The translations under genes and the position numbers were made by a program. From NCBI GenBank assembly GCA_963749035.1, contig CAVVKW010000004.1, positions 744,001-808,000 on the forward strand: 64,000 bases of DNA, in the 5' to 3' direction. This document shows, in pieces, positions 1 through 8,593 of the stretch. Numbering within the stretch: position 1 is the stretch's first letter; each line of letters begins with the position of its first letter. The notes under the pieces were generated by a model. It saw nothing but the letters and a program-made list of their open reading frames with translations. It was not told the DNA's origin and did no database searches. This DNA comes from CAVVKW01 sp963749035 (GTDB lineage Bacteria > Verrucomicrobiota > Verrucomicrobiia > Chthoniobacterales > JAATET01).

Positions 1-31
1 GATCATCCAATCGAAGCGCGAGCAGATGTAA
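1..31 (+). CDS. C-terminal end of an unidentified protein (cut by window edge)
   Basis: An open frame entering from the left edge reads IIQSKREQM and stops at TAA 29-31. A terminator-like hairpin follows 25 bases later, which supports a real gene end. Nine residues are too few to assign a family. Confidence 0.4.
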   Translation, partial: IIQSKREQM

Positions 32-56
32 GTCGAAAAACAAACGAACAAGCCGC

Positions 57-93
57 AACCCCCGGTCGCTTCGACGATCGGGGTTTCCGTTTT
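57..93 (+). terminator. Rho-independent terminator of the truncated left-edge gene
   Basis: The arms AACCCC (57-62) and GGGGTT (80-85) pair, with an inner GTCG/CGAC helix and a CTT loop, followed by a short T-rich tail (TTTCCGTTTT). It points away from the frame ending at 31. I see no gene between here and the lysC stop at 254. Confidence 0.55.
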
Positions 94-253
94 GCGAGGG
101 ACTCCATCGTTTGAGCGCGTCTCGACACCGAGTCAGAACAGCGGAAGTTTGGCTGAGACCGAAGGGTCGTTCTTGCAACGCTGAAGACCGACTTGCCGGA
201 AGGTCTGGTCGACGGAAACGGGAGCCTCGGGTGGCGGAGTGAGATTGAGGCGA

Positions 254-1471
254 TTAATCCTCGGCGAGCCGGAAGGCGTCGTGGGCGAGGTTCGCGGCGG
301 CGTCGATGTCGGATTCGTCGATGATGACGGCGGTTTTAATCTCGCTGGTGGAGATCATCTGGATGTTGATCCCGCCATTGCCGAGGCATTCGAAGAGGGT
401 GGCGGCGACGCCGGAGTGTGACCGCATGCCGATGCCGACGATGCTGAGTTTGGCGATCCCGTCGCGCTCGATCATGGGGCCGGCCCCGATCTCGGAGAGG
501 ACGGGGTTGAGCGTCGCGCCGATCTTTTCGAGTTCGTCATTGGCGAGGGTGAACGAGATGTCGGTGGTGCCGGAGACGGAGATGTTCTGGACGATGACGT
601 CGATAACGATGCCGGCGTCGTGAATTGCCGTGAAGATTCGAGAAGCCGTGCCGGGAGTGTCCGGGACGTTCGTTATGGTGACCTTGGCTTGCTTGCGCTC
701 GAGGGAGACGCCACGCACGACGACGTTCTCAAGTCCGGGTTTTTCTTCTTTCACGACGGTTCCGCGATTGTTGTTGAAGGAGCTGCGGACTTCAAACGGG
801 ACTTTGAACTTTTTCGCGAACTCCACCGAACGGCTTTGCATGACCTTGGAGCCGCTCGAGGCCATTTCGAGAAGCTCGTCGTAGTAAATGGTGTCGATTT
901 TACGGGCGTTTTTCACCACGCGTGGATCGCAGGTGTAGATGCCGTCGACGTCGGTGTAGATTTCGCAGTTGTCAGCCTTGAGGGCGCCGGCGACGGCGAT
1001 GGCGGTGAGGTCCGAGCCCCCGCGGCCAAGTGTGGTGATCTGCCCTTCGAGGGTCTGGCCTTGGAAGCCGGCGACGATCACGATTTCGTCGTTGTCGAGG
1101 TGGCGGCGAATGTTTCGGGGCGAGAGGTTGGAGATTTTCGCTTTGGTGTGGATCTGGTCGGTGAGGATACCGGCTTGGGCGCCGGTGAGCGAGACGGCGC
1201 GGCCGCCGAGGCTGTTGATGGCCATTGCGGTGAGCGCGATGGTGGTCTGCTCGCCGGTGGAAAGGAGGACGTCCATTTCGCGATCGGCGGGGCGGGCGCA
1301 AACGGCGCGGGAGAGTTCGATCAGTTGGTTCGTGACGCCAGACATCGCCGAGACGACGGCGACGACGGAATGACCGGCCCGCTGGGTGGCGAGGATGCGT
1401 CGCGCTACGTTCACGATGCGCTCGGGATCGCCGACCGACGTGCCACCGTATTTCTGAACGATGAGAGACAT
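254..1471 (-). CDS. lysC: Aspartate kinase
   Basis: Phosphorylates aspartate, the first step toward lysine, threonine, methionine and diaminopimelate. The 405-residue protein opens with the kinase signature MSLIVQKYGGTSVGD. The amino-acid kinase domain covers roughly residues 2-230 and contains GRGGSDLTA and the YTDVDG motif. Two ACT regulatory domains fill about 260-400, the usual layout for a feedback-regulated monofunctional enzyme. The ATG at 1471 was chosen because it places KYGGTS at residues 6-11; the open frame runs further upstream but that stretch is unlike the family. It is divergent from murJ with 128 bp between the starts. Confidence 0.96.
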   Translation of the reverse strand: MSLIVQKYGGTSVGDPERIVNVARRILATQRAGHSVVAVVSAMSGVTNQLIELSRAVCARPADREMDVLLSTGEQTTIALTAMAINSLGGRAVSLTGAQAGILTDQIHTKAKISNLSPRNIRRHLDNDEIVIVAGFQGQTLEGQITTLGRGGSDLTAIAVAGALKADNCEIYTDVDGIYTCDPRVVKNARKIDTIYYDELLEMASSGSKVMQSRSVEFAKKFKVPFEVRSSFNNNRGTVVKEEKPGLENVVVRGVSLERKQAKVTITNVPDTPGTASRIFTAIHDAGIVIDVIVQNISVSGTTDISFTLANDELEKIGATLNPVLSEIGAGPMIERDGIAKLSIVGIGMRSHSGVAATLFECLGNGGINIQMISTSEIKTAVIIDESDIDAAANLAHDAFRLAED

Positions 1472-1599
1472 TTCGATTTGGAATGAGAGAGGTTGGATTG
1501 GCTGAAGCGGGTGGCGAGGATCGTGCGGCGGGGGCGGGAGGTCGATTATTTTTTGGACTCGTGGGAGGGCGGTCAATAGAAGGTCGGCGGTTTCCGACG

Positions 1600-3198
1600 A
1601 TGAGTGAGCACAAACTAAATACCAAGGCGTCCGGAGTGGTGGCGGTCGCCGTGATGTGCTCGCGGATGCTCGGATTGGTGCGGGAGATTTTGTTCAGCGC
1701 TTTGTTTGGATCGAAGCTGCTCGGGATCTTCATCGTGGCGTTCCGGGCACCGAATCTCCTGCGTGATCTTTTTGCGGAAGGGGCGCTCTCGACGGCATTT
1801 ATCACGGTGTTTTCGAAGAAGATCGAAGCTGAGGGTCCGAACGCGGCGTGGGAGCTTGCGGCGAAGATGCTGACGTTGGCGACCGTCTTCATGAGTGTGG
1901 TAACGGTGGCGGGCATCGTGTTTGCCGAACCACTGATCGACGTTCTGGCGGCGGGGTTCGCGCCCGAGTATCGCGAGATGACGATCCTCTTAACGCGAAT
2001 CATGTTCCCGTTCATCCTCCTCGTCTCCCTGGCGGCTCTGGTCATGGGGATGCTGAACTCCCGGAACGTTTTTGGCGTGCCGGCGATGGCTTCGAGTTTC
2101 TTCAACATTGGCTCGATTCTTGGCGGCGCGGGGATCGGGTGGTGGCTCGATCCGGAATTCGGTGAGCGGGCGCTGATGGGGCTGGCGCTGGGAACGCTGC
2201 TCGGCGGTCTCATGCAGCTGGCGGTGCAGCTACCAAGTCTGGGGAAGGTTGGATTTCGATTCCGCCCGGACTTCCGTTGGCGTGACGCGGGGGTGAAGCG
2301 GACGTTGACCTTGATGGTGCCATCGGTGATCGCGGCGAGCGCGGTGCAAGTGAACGTGCTGGTGAATACGAGCTTCGCGACCTTCACTCCCGGCGGACCG
2401 TCGGCGGTGACGTGGCTGAACAACGCTTTTCGTTTGATGCAATTGCCAATCGGGGTCTTCGGCGTGGCGGTCGCGACGATCACTCTGCCCGTCGTGGCGC
2501 GAATCGCGGAGAGCAAGAATCCCGAAGCGTTCGGACCAACCCTGGGGAAGGCGCTTCGGCTTGCCGTATTCCTGACGCTGCCGTCGGCGGTGGGGCTCTA
2601 CTTTCTGGCTCATCCGATCATCGACGTGATCTACCAACGGGGCGGGTTTCTGCCGGAGGATTCGTTGCAGACTGGGTTGGCTCTACAATTTTACGCGATG
2701 GGGTTGGTCGGCTACGCGGGGGTGAAGGTGTTTTCGCCGACGTTTTACGCGATCGACCGGAAGTGGACGCCGATGCTGGTGAGCTTCGGTGCGATTCTTT
2801 TGAACATCGCGCTGAATTACTACCTGATCTTCGTGGTCGGGTTCGGCCACCGGGGTCTGGCGCTGTCGACCGCCGTGTCCGCGACGCTGAACTTTCTGAC
2901 GCTCTATTGGCTGATGCATCGGGCGACGGGCGATCTCGAGACACCGCGGCTGCTCAGTGTGATCGTCCGATGCGGGCTGGCCGCTGCCGCGATGGGGACG
3001 CTGTGTTGGTTCGTTTTCGCGAATTACGGCGAGCGAATGCTGGAAGGTCCGTTGCTTTGGCGGCTAGGAATCCTGGCGGCGTTGATCGGGATGTCGGGAC
3101 TCATCTACGCGGGTGGATGTTGGCTTCTTCGGGTGGAGGCGATGCGAGACGCGGCTGATGCTGTCGTCCGAAAAGTGAACGGGGTGCGTAGGAAATAA
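1600..3198 (+). CDS. murJ: Lipid II flippase MurJ (MviN family)
   Basis: Moves the lipid-linked peptidoglycan precursor lipid II across the inner membrane. The 532-residue protein is almost entirely hydrophobic helices, consistent with the 14-helix MOP-superfamily fold. The N-terminal signature SRMLGLVREILFSALFG and FRAPNLLRDLFAEGALSTAF are hallmarks of MurJ. The ATG at 1600 (MSEHKLNTKASG) starts just ahead of the first helix; an earlier in-frame start at 1483 would add a polar stretch not typical of the family. The next gene starts 2 bp after its stop. Confidence 0.95.
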   Translation: MSEHKLNTKASGVVAVAVMCSRMLGLVREILFSALFGSKLLGIFIVAFRAPNLLRDLFAEGALSTAFITVFSKKIEAEGPNAAWELAAKMLTLATVFMSVVTVAGIVFAEPLIDVLAAGFAPEYREMTILLTRIMFPFILLVSLAALVMGMLNSRNVFGVPAMASSFFNIGSILGGAGIGWWLDPEFGERALMGLALGTLLGGLMQLAVQLPSLGKVGFRFRPDFRWRDAGVKRTLTLMVPSVIAASAVQVNVLVNTSFATFTPGGPSAVTWLNNAFRLMQLPIGVFGVAVATITLPVVARIAESKNPEAFGPTLGKALRLAVFLTLPSAVGLYFLAHPIIDVIYQRGGFLPEDSLQTGLALQFYAMGLVGYAGVKVFSPTFYAIDRKWTPMLVSFGAILLNIALNYYLIFVVGFGHRGLALSTAVSATLNFLTLYWLMHRATGDLETPRLLSVIVRCGLAAAAMGTLCWFVFANYGERMLEGPLLWRLGILAALIGMSGLIYAGGCWLLRVEAMRDAADAVVRKVNGVRRK

Positions 3199-3200
3199 GC

Positions 3201-3932
3201 ATGGAACCTCGCGCTCTTTTTCTCGTGGCATTGTTCATCTCGATGATCGGCTCTCAAGCGTTGGCCGGTCAGCCGAAGAGTGAGGAATTCCAGAGCGGGG
3301 GCGAGACGGTTGGCGTAGAGATTTACGGTCCGGAATCATCCCGGTATCCGGTGATCGTCCTGCACGGCGCGGGCGGGATGATGTTCGACGGGGCGCAGGT
3401 CAAAAGCGTGGCGCTGACCTTGGCGGAGGCGGGGATGACCTCTTACGTGGTGAGTTACTTCGATCGAACGAACACCTGGTTCGTCATGGGAGACCGCGGG
3501 CTGATCAAGGGGTTTCCGACGTGGGCGGAGGTCGTGGACGACGCGGTGACGTGGGTGGTGGAGCGGAGCGGTGGGAGGCCGGTTGGGATCTACGGCTATT
3601 CGCTCGGGGGGTTCCTGGCGGTGGCAACGGCGAGCGGAAACGATCGCGTCGCTGCGGCGGTGACGCATTCGGGCGGGATTTGGAAGAAATTCGAAAAGGT
3701 CGACGCGCGGCTACCGCCCATTCTCGTGGTCCACGGGAAGGGTGACGAGCGGGTGTATTTCGACGAGAACACCGACAAGATCCGAGCCGTCGCTGATGAG
3801 CATGGCAGCGTGATGCGCACGATGTATTTTGCGAACGAGGGGCACCGATTCAGCGATACAGCGATGGCTCGCGTCCGTGAGCGGACGCGCTCCTTTCTTG
3901 GGGAAGTCCTGCGGAGCGGGGAAGCGCGTTGA
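3201..3932 (+). CDS. Secreted alpha/beta hydrolase (dienelactone hydrolase-like)
   Basis: A 243-residue protein with an N-terminal signal peptide (hydrophobic 5-22, cleavage near ALAGQ). The alpha/beta-hydrolase fold is shown by the oxyanion segment VLHGAGG (53-59), the nucleophile elbow GYSLGG with Ser134, the probable acid Asp182 in VVHGKGDERV, and His215 in NEGHRF. This ordering matches dienelactone-hydrolase-like enzymes, although the usual nucleophile there is Cys. The substrate is unknown; a periplasmic ester or peptide is likely. It starts 2 bp after murJ, so the two are probably co-transcribed, and it converges on ldhA with only 4 bp between the stops. Confidence 0.85.
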   Translation: MEPRALFLVALFISMIGSQALAGQPKSEEFQSGGETVGVEIYGPESSRYPVIVLHGAGGMMFDGAQVKSVALTLAEAGMTSYVVSYFDRTNTWFVMGDRGLIKGFPTWAEVVDDAVTWVVERSGGRPVGIYGYSLGGFLAVATASGNDRVAAAVTHSGGIWKKFEKVDARLPPILVVHGKGDERVYFDENTDKIRAVADEHGSVMRTMYFANEGHRFSDTAMARVRERTRSFLGEVLRSGEAR

Positions 3933-3936
3933 CCGG

Positions 3937-4935
3937 CTAAAGTGCGGTCCCCGGGGTCGCGGACTTGCCGGCGGCGATCGCGAGAATGTTTTCGGTCGTA
4001 ACGGTTGCGATCTGGGTCAGGGCTTCCGCCGTGAGGAAGGCTTGGTGGGACGTGACGAGAACGTTCGGGAAGGTCAGCAGGTAAGCGAGCTGCTCGTTGT
4101 CGAGAATGGTGTCCGAATGATCGGAATAGAAGTAGCCGTCTTCCTCTTCGTAAACGTCGAGGCAAACGCCGCCGATCTGCCGGGCTCGGAGGGCGGCGAT
4201 GAGGTCATCGGTTTTTACGAGCTCGCCGCGGCTGGTGTTGATGAGGATGACGCCCGGTTTCATCTGAGCAATGCTTTCGGCACGGACCAGGTAGCGGGTC
4301 GCCGGGAGGAGTGGGACGTGCAGGGAAATGACGTCGGCGTTTTTCCAGAGGGAGTCGAGATCCGTTAGTTCGATGCCGTGATGAGTCGCCCAGGCTTCGT
4401 CGCCTTCCGGATCGTAGGCGAGGACCCGGGTGCCGAAGCCGCGGAAGATTTGCGCCGCGGTCCGACCGATCTTTCCACAGCCAACGATACCGACCGTCTT
4501 GCCCGCGAGGTCGAAGCCCACGAACCCGTTCAGGGAAAAGTTGTGCTCGCGGATGCGATTGAAAGCGCGGTGGATGCGGCGATTCAGGGTCAGGAGCAAA
4601 GCTACGGCGTGTTCGGCGACGGCGGCCGGAGAGTAGGCGGGAACGCGGGTGACCTGAATGTCCAGCGACCGGGCGGTCTCGACGTCGACCTTGTTGTAGC
4701 CTGCGCAGCGCATGGCGACGTGGCGGACGCCGATTTTCTGGAGTTCCTCGAGGCAGCGACGATCGATGTCGTCGTGGACGAACGCGCACACGGCTTGAGT
4801 GCCCTCGGCGACCTGGGCGAGGTCGGCATTGAGCGAGAAACGGAAATAGCGAAGGTCGAGTCGGCCCGCCGAAACGGTGTCAAAGTATTCCCGATCGTAG
4901 GATTTTGCGTCGAAGAAGGCGACTTTCGGAATCAT
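3937..4935 (-). CDS. ldhA: D-lactate dehydrogenase (2-hydroxyacid dehydrogenase family)
   Basis: Interconverts pyruvate and D-lactate with NAD(H), a fermentative NAD-recycling reaction. The 332-residue protein closely resembles E. coli LdhA (329 residues) along its length: CAFVHDD, the RCAGYNKVD segment, VPAYSPAAVAEHA, LTLNRRIHRA, the Rossmann motif GIVGCGKIG, the substrate Arg in NTSRGELV, the Glu in DVYEEED and the catalytic His in SHQAFLTAEAL. ATG 4935 aligns with the family start (MIPKVAFFDAKSYD). It is divergent from rpoN. Confidence 0.94.
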   Translation of the reverse strand: MIPKVAFFDAKSYDREYFDTVSAGRLDLRYFRFSLNADLAQVAEGTQAVCAFVHDDIDRRCLEELQKIGVRHVAMRCAGYNKVDVETARSLDIQVTRVPAYSPAAVAEHAVALLLTLNRRIHRAFNRIREHNFSLNGFVGFDLAGKTVGIVGCGKIGRTAAQIFRGFGTRVLAYDPEGDEAWATHHGIELTDLDSLWKNADVISLHVPLLPATRYLVRAESIAQMKPGVILINTSRGELVKTDDLIAALRARQIGGVCLDVYEEEDGYFYSDHSDTILDNEQLAYLLTFPNVLVTSHQAFLTAEALTQIATVTTENILAIAAGKSATPGTAL

Positions 4936-5000
4936 GGTGTGATGAAAAATGGAAATCCGGGGAGGACAATGAAAATTTAGAAACAAAAACGGCGTGAACT

Positions 5001-5016
5001 TGGCTCGATAATTGCT
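5001..5016 (+). promoter_or_regulatory. Near-consensus sigma-54 (-24/-12) promoter in front of rpoN
   Basis: The sequence TGGCTCGATAATTGCT matches the sigma-54 consensus TGGCACG-N4-TTGCW with one substitution and exactly 10 bp between the GG and GC elements. The predicted transcription start is about 5027. A TTG codon at 5016 that could otherwise start rpoN therefore lies upstream of the mRNA, which favours the ATG at 5052 or 5061. Confidence 0.7.
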
Positions 5017-5051
5017 TGCAGGCGTTCCATTGTGGACTAGTGTTCTCCCCG

Positions 5052-6443
5052 ATGGCGGGGATGGATCAGATGTTGGGGCTTGGGTTGCAGCAAACGCTGT
5101 CCCCGCAGATGCAGCAGAGCCTGCACGTGCTGCAAGCGCCGGCGATCGAGCTGCGGGCTCTCGCAACCCACGAGCTCCAGGTGAACCCCGTGCTCGAAGA
5201 AGAGGTGCCGGTCGTTGAAGATTCGGAGTCATCGGACGATTGGGATGACGATCTCGAGGAGGTCAGTCGGCTTGATGAGCAGTGGAAAGAATACCTTTCG
5301 CAGTCGGGTGCCTACGAGGGTCGGTCGACCGAGGCTGAGGAGCGGCGGGAATTTCTCTTCAGCTCGCTCACGGGTCCGACCAGTCTGCAGCAGCACTTGA
5401 TTGATCAGTTGAGCCTGGCTGACATCGACGAAGCGGACCGGGAAGTTGCCGACGCCATCATTGGAAATTTGAACGAAGCTGGTTTGCTTGACGTCACGGT
5501 CGAGGACTTAGCGGGACAGACGAACGTTCGCGTCCCGCGGGTCGAGGCGGTGCTCCGAGAAGTGCAGGCGCTGGACCCGGTCGGCGTCGCGGCGCGGGAT
5601 CTGCGTGAATGTCTGTTGACTCAACTGAACCGGATGGGAAAGGGGGAGAGCCTCGAAGCCCGAATCATCGGGCAACACCTCGACGATTTTCTGCGACGAA
5701 AATTCCCCGAGGTCGCCCGGCGGCTTGGCGTGACGGTGAAGGACATCCAATCGGCCGCCGATTTTATCGCGACATTGGAGCCGCGCCCGGCCCGACAATT
5801 CTCGACGGTCTCTCACCAGGCGATCACGCCGGACGTTCTCGTCGAGGCGGAAGGTGACGGCTGGACGATCTCGTTGAACAACGACAACGTCCCGATGCTG
5901 CGCATCAGTAACTACTACAAGGACGTCCTGTCGGAGCCGGGGAACAAAAAGAACGTCCGGGAATACATCCGCGAGAAAATCAAGGGCGGGCGTTTTTTCA
6001 TCAAATGCATCCAGCAGCGGCAACAGACCATTACGAACATCGCGCGGGAGATCGTGGACCGGCAGGGGAATTTTCTACGGGAGGGCCCGACCGGGCTGAG
6101 GCCGATGACAATGAACCAGGTCGCGCTGGCGGTCGGCGTTCACGAAACGACCGTGAGCCGGGCGACCCACGGCAAATACATGCTGACCCCGCAAGGGATC
6201 TTCGAGATGAAGTATTTCTTCACGCCGGGTTACCAGACGAGCGGCGGAGCGGACATCAGCAACGAGAGCGTGCGGGCCGCGATTGCGGAGGTCGTTGCGA
6301 GTGAGGACAAGCGGAAGCCGCTGAGTGACGAGGGGATTCTCAAAGTTTTGACGGAGCGGGGCATTCCGATCGCGAGGCGGACGATCGCGAAGTATCGTGA
6401 GCAGCTCGACATTTTGCCGAGTCATTTACGGAAGACCTTCTGA
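5052..6443 (+). CDS. rpoN: RNA polymerase sigma-54 factor
   Basis: Alternative sigma factor that recognises -24/-12 promoters and needs AAA+ enhancer-binding activators. The 463-residue protein begins with a glutamine/leucine-rich region I (LGLGLQQTLSPQMQQSLHVL), has an acidic region II, and a core-binding domain. It ends with a near-standard RpoN box, ARRTIAKYR, 16 residues before the C-terminus. ATG 5052 (MAG) or 5061 (MDQ) are the candidate starts; the TTG at 5016 sits inside the apparent promoter. No activator gene lies nearby. Confidence 0.95.
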   Translation: MAGMDQMLGLGLQQTLSPQMQQSLHVLQAPAIELRALATHELQVNPVLEEEVPVVEDSESSDDWDDDLEEVSRLDEQWKEYLSQSGAYEGRSTEAEERREFLFSSLTGPTSLQQHLIDQLSLADIDEADREVADAIIGNLNEAGLLDVTVEDLAGQTNVRVPRVEAVLREVQALDPVGVAARDLRECLLTQLNRMGKGESLEARIIGQHLDDFLRRKFPEVARRLGVTVKDIQSAADFIATLEPRPARQFSTVSHQAITPDVLVEAEGDGWTISLNNDNVPMLRISNYYKDVLSEPGNKKNVREYIREKIKGGRFFIKCIQQRQQTITNIAREIVDRQGNFLREGPTGLRPMTMNQVALAVGVHETTVSRATHGKYMLTPQGIFEMKYFFTPGYQTSGGADISNESVRAAIAEVVASEDKRKPLSDEGILKVLTERGIPIARRTIAKYREQLDILPSHLRKTF

Positions 6444-6466
6444 GGACTGTTTTTCGGTTTTCCTAG

Positions 6467-8071
6467 ATGAACGCAGATTATCGTGAAGGTGACGTGAGCG
6501 TGGTCGACGTCGGGTTGCCGCTCGAGCGCTCGGAGGACGAGGCCGCGTGGCGTCAAGCGGCGGCGGAGAAGTTGCAGATCGAAGTCAGCCGGATCAGCGG
6601 GCTTCGGCTGCGAAAGCATTCCATCGACGCGCGGAAGCGGCAGGTGAAGGTGCAGCTCCGCCTGGAAGTCGGTGTCGACGTTGGGTTGCCGGACGTCAGT
6701 CCGCCGGTCGCTGGCTACCCAACGGTTCCGTCGGGGGCTCCGACGGTCGTGATCGTGGGGTGCGGGCCCACGGGAATGTTCGCGGCGTTGCGATGCGTCG
6801 AGCTGGGGCTTCGTCCGATCGTTTTGGAACGGGGCAAGGACGCGTCGGCGAGACGCTATGACCTTGCGCCGATTCTGCGGAAAGGCACGGTGGTCGAGGA
6901 TTCCAATTACTGTTTCGGAGAGGGTGGGGCCGGGACATTTTCGGACGGCAAGCTCTACACGCGGGCGAAGAAGCGAGGGCCGGTCGCGCAGGTTTACGAG
7001 ACGTTCGTCGCCCACGGCGCTCCGGAGCGGATCCTAGTCGATGCGCATCCGCACATCGGATCGAATCTCCTGCCGAACGTGGTGAAAGCCATGCGTGAAA
7101 GCATTCGAGCTGCCGGGGGAGAGGTTCATTTCCACGCGAAAGTGACGGAGTTCGTGCTCCAAGACGGAGTCGCCAAAGGCGTGGTCACGGCGGACGGTCG
7201 GTCGTGGGAAGGCGAGGCGGTCATCCTGGCGAGCGGACATTCGGCGCGAGACATCTACGAGTTGCTCGTTCGTCAGGGGGTGCGCCTAGAGCAAAAGGCG
7301 TTCGCCATGGGAGTCCGGATCGAGCATCCGCAGGGCCTGATCGACAGCCTGCAGTATCACGTCCCGCGTGGGAGCGAGCGGCACCGATTGTTGCCCGCAG
7401 CGAGTTACTCGTTGGCGACGAAGATTGCGGATCGCGGTGTTCACTCGTTCTGCATGTGTCCGGGTGGGTTCATCGTTCCTGCGGCGACGGAAAACGATGA
7501 GGTGGTCGTGAACGGAATGAGTTTGGCGCGGCGGGACTCACCGTTCGCGAACAGCGGCATGGTGGTTACGATCGAGCCGGAAGATACGAAACGGTGGCAG
7601 CGGGAGCACGGGGTGCTCGCGGGAATGGCGGAACAGCGCGAATGGGAAACTCGCGCGAAGCTGGCGGGAGGGGGCGGGCAGACGGCGCCCGCGCAGAGAG
7701 TGACGGATTTTTTAGATGGTCGACTTTCGGAGGGATTACCGGCGACGAGTTACTTCCCGGGTGTGCGCCCGGCCCGGCTTGACCAGCTGATGCCGACAGG
7801 TGTGGTGCGCCGGCTCCGGGAGGGGCTGCGGATGTTTGGCAATCGGATGCGCGGTTACGTCACGGCCGAGGCTCTGTTGGTCGGCTTCGAAACGCGGACC
7901 AGTTCTCCGGTGCGGATTCCCAGAGATCCCGAGACGCTGGAACATCCGGACGTCGTGGGCCTGTATCCCTGCGGGGAGGGTGCGGGGTTTGCCGGGGGAA
8001 TCGTCAGTGCCGCACTGGACGGAATGCGCTGCGCGGAGGCAGTGGCCGTGCGGGTGAGCGACGCCCGGTGA
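6467..8071 (+). CDS. FAD-dependent dehydrogenase, COG2509 type
   Basis: A 534-residue flavoprotein of unknown substrate. The first ~85 residues form a small basic domain (KHSIDARKRQVKVQL) seen ahead of the Rossmann fold in this family. It is followed by the FAD dinucleotide-binding motif GCGPTGMFAAL, the acidic end of beta-2 (VLERGKD), and the family signature CFGEGGAGTFSDGKLYTR. ASGHSARD and a C-terminal GEGAGFAGGIVSAALDG motif complete the FAD site. ATG 6467 lies 23 bp after rpoN with no clear Shine-Dalgarno sequence; co-transcription with rpoN is likely. Confidence 0.85.
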   Translation: MNADYREGDVSVVDVGLPLERSEDEAAWRQAAAEKLQIEVSRISGLRLRKHSIDARKRQVKVQLRLEVGVDVGLPDVSPPVAGYPTVPSGAPTVVIVGCGPTGMFAALRCVELGLRPIVLERGKDASARRYDLAPILRKGTVVEDSNYCFGEGGAGTFSDGKLYTRAKKRGPVAQVYETFVAHGAPERILVDAHPHIGSNLLPNVVKAMRESIRAAGGEVHFHAKVTEFVLQDGVAKGVVTADGRSWEGEAVILASGHSARDIYELLVRQGVRLEQKAFAMGVRIEHPQGLIDSLQYHVPRGSERHRLLPAASYSLATKIADRGVHSFCMCPGGFIVPAATENDEVVVNGMSLARRDSPFANSGMVVTIEPEDTKRWQREHGVLAGMAEQREWETRAKLAGGGGQTAPAQRVTDFLDGRLSEGLPATSYFPGVRPARLDQLMPTGVVRRLREGLRMFGNRMRGYVTAEALLVGFETRTSSPVRIPRDPETLEHPDVVGLYPCGEGAGFAGGIVSAALDGMRCAEAVAVRVSDAR

Positions 8072-8148
8072 GACTTTCTGCTCGGGGCTACGGCCACTTT
8101 TGAGTTGGTTTTCGATCAATTGGCCAGTAAGCAACAACTTCCATAAAC

Positions 8149-8469
8149 ATGAAAAAGACCAACCTACTCACCATCACTTCTGCGGCCGCCATTGCGTTGA
8201 CCTTCAACGCTTGCGACGTCGATCAAACGAAAGAAGGGGACATGCCCGAAGTCAAAGTCGAAGGCGGAGAAATGCCTGAATACGACGTCGACGCTGCCGA
8301 GGTGAAAGTCGGCACTACTGAAGAGACCATGGAAGTGCCGAAGGTGGAAATGGAGGAGGAAACAGTTTCCGTTCCAACCGTCGGGATTGAAATGCCGGAA
8401 GACGACGATGCCGAGACCGTCGAAGAGGTCGAGGAAGTCGAAGTCGAGCCAACTCCAGTCGCTGAATAA
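8149..8469 (+). CDS. Small acidic putative lipoprotein
   Basis: A 106-residue protein with a lysine-containing signal peptide (MKKTNLLTI...) and a cysteine at residue 22 (LTFNACDV), a non-canonical but plausible lipobox. The mature part is very acidic and built from degenerate repeats of Val/Glu/Pro such as MPEVKVEG, MEVPKVEMEEE and IEMPEDDD. There is no recognisable fold and it is probably disordered. It stands alone and is followed by a strong terminator. Function unknown. Confidence 0.75.
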   Translation: MKKTNLLTITSAAAIALTFNACDVDQTKEGDMPEVKVEGGEMPEYDVDAAEVKVGTTEETMEVPKVEMEEETVSVPTVGIEMPEDDDAETVEEVEEVEVEPTPVAE

Positions 8470-8494
8470 CGTTTAGAAATCATCAATCTCAAAG

Positions 8495-8527
8495 CGGGTC
8501 GGTTCCTTGGGAGCCGGCCCGTTTTTT
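8495..8527 (+). terminator. Rho-independent terminator after the lipoprotein gene
   Basis: A 12-bp stem (8495-8506 with 8510-8521, two G-U pairs) closes a TTG loop and is followed by TTTTTT at 8522-8527. It lies 25 bp after the lipoprotein stop. Confidence 0.85.
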
Positions 8528-8593
8528 GTGTCGACGAAAGGCGAAGCGGTGAGAGTTGGACCGGTGACCGAGCGGATCGAACGCTCGAAGACG

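Noticed and set aside
972..2516. Long minus-strand frame of 514 codons across lysC and murJ
   Set aside because: It lies out of phase over two clear genes and has Arg/Pro/Ser-rich composition typical of GC-rich shadow frames.
5016..5051. TTG 5016 as rpoN start
   Set aside because: It is the last base of a near-consensus sigma-54 promoter and about 11 nt upstream of the predicted transcription start.
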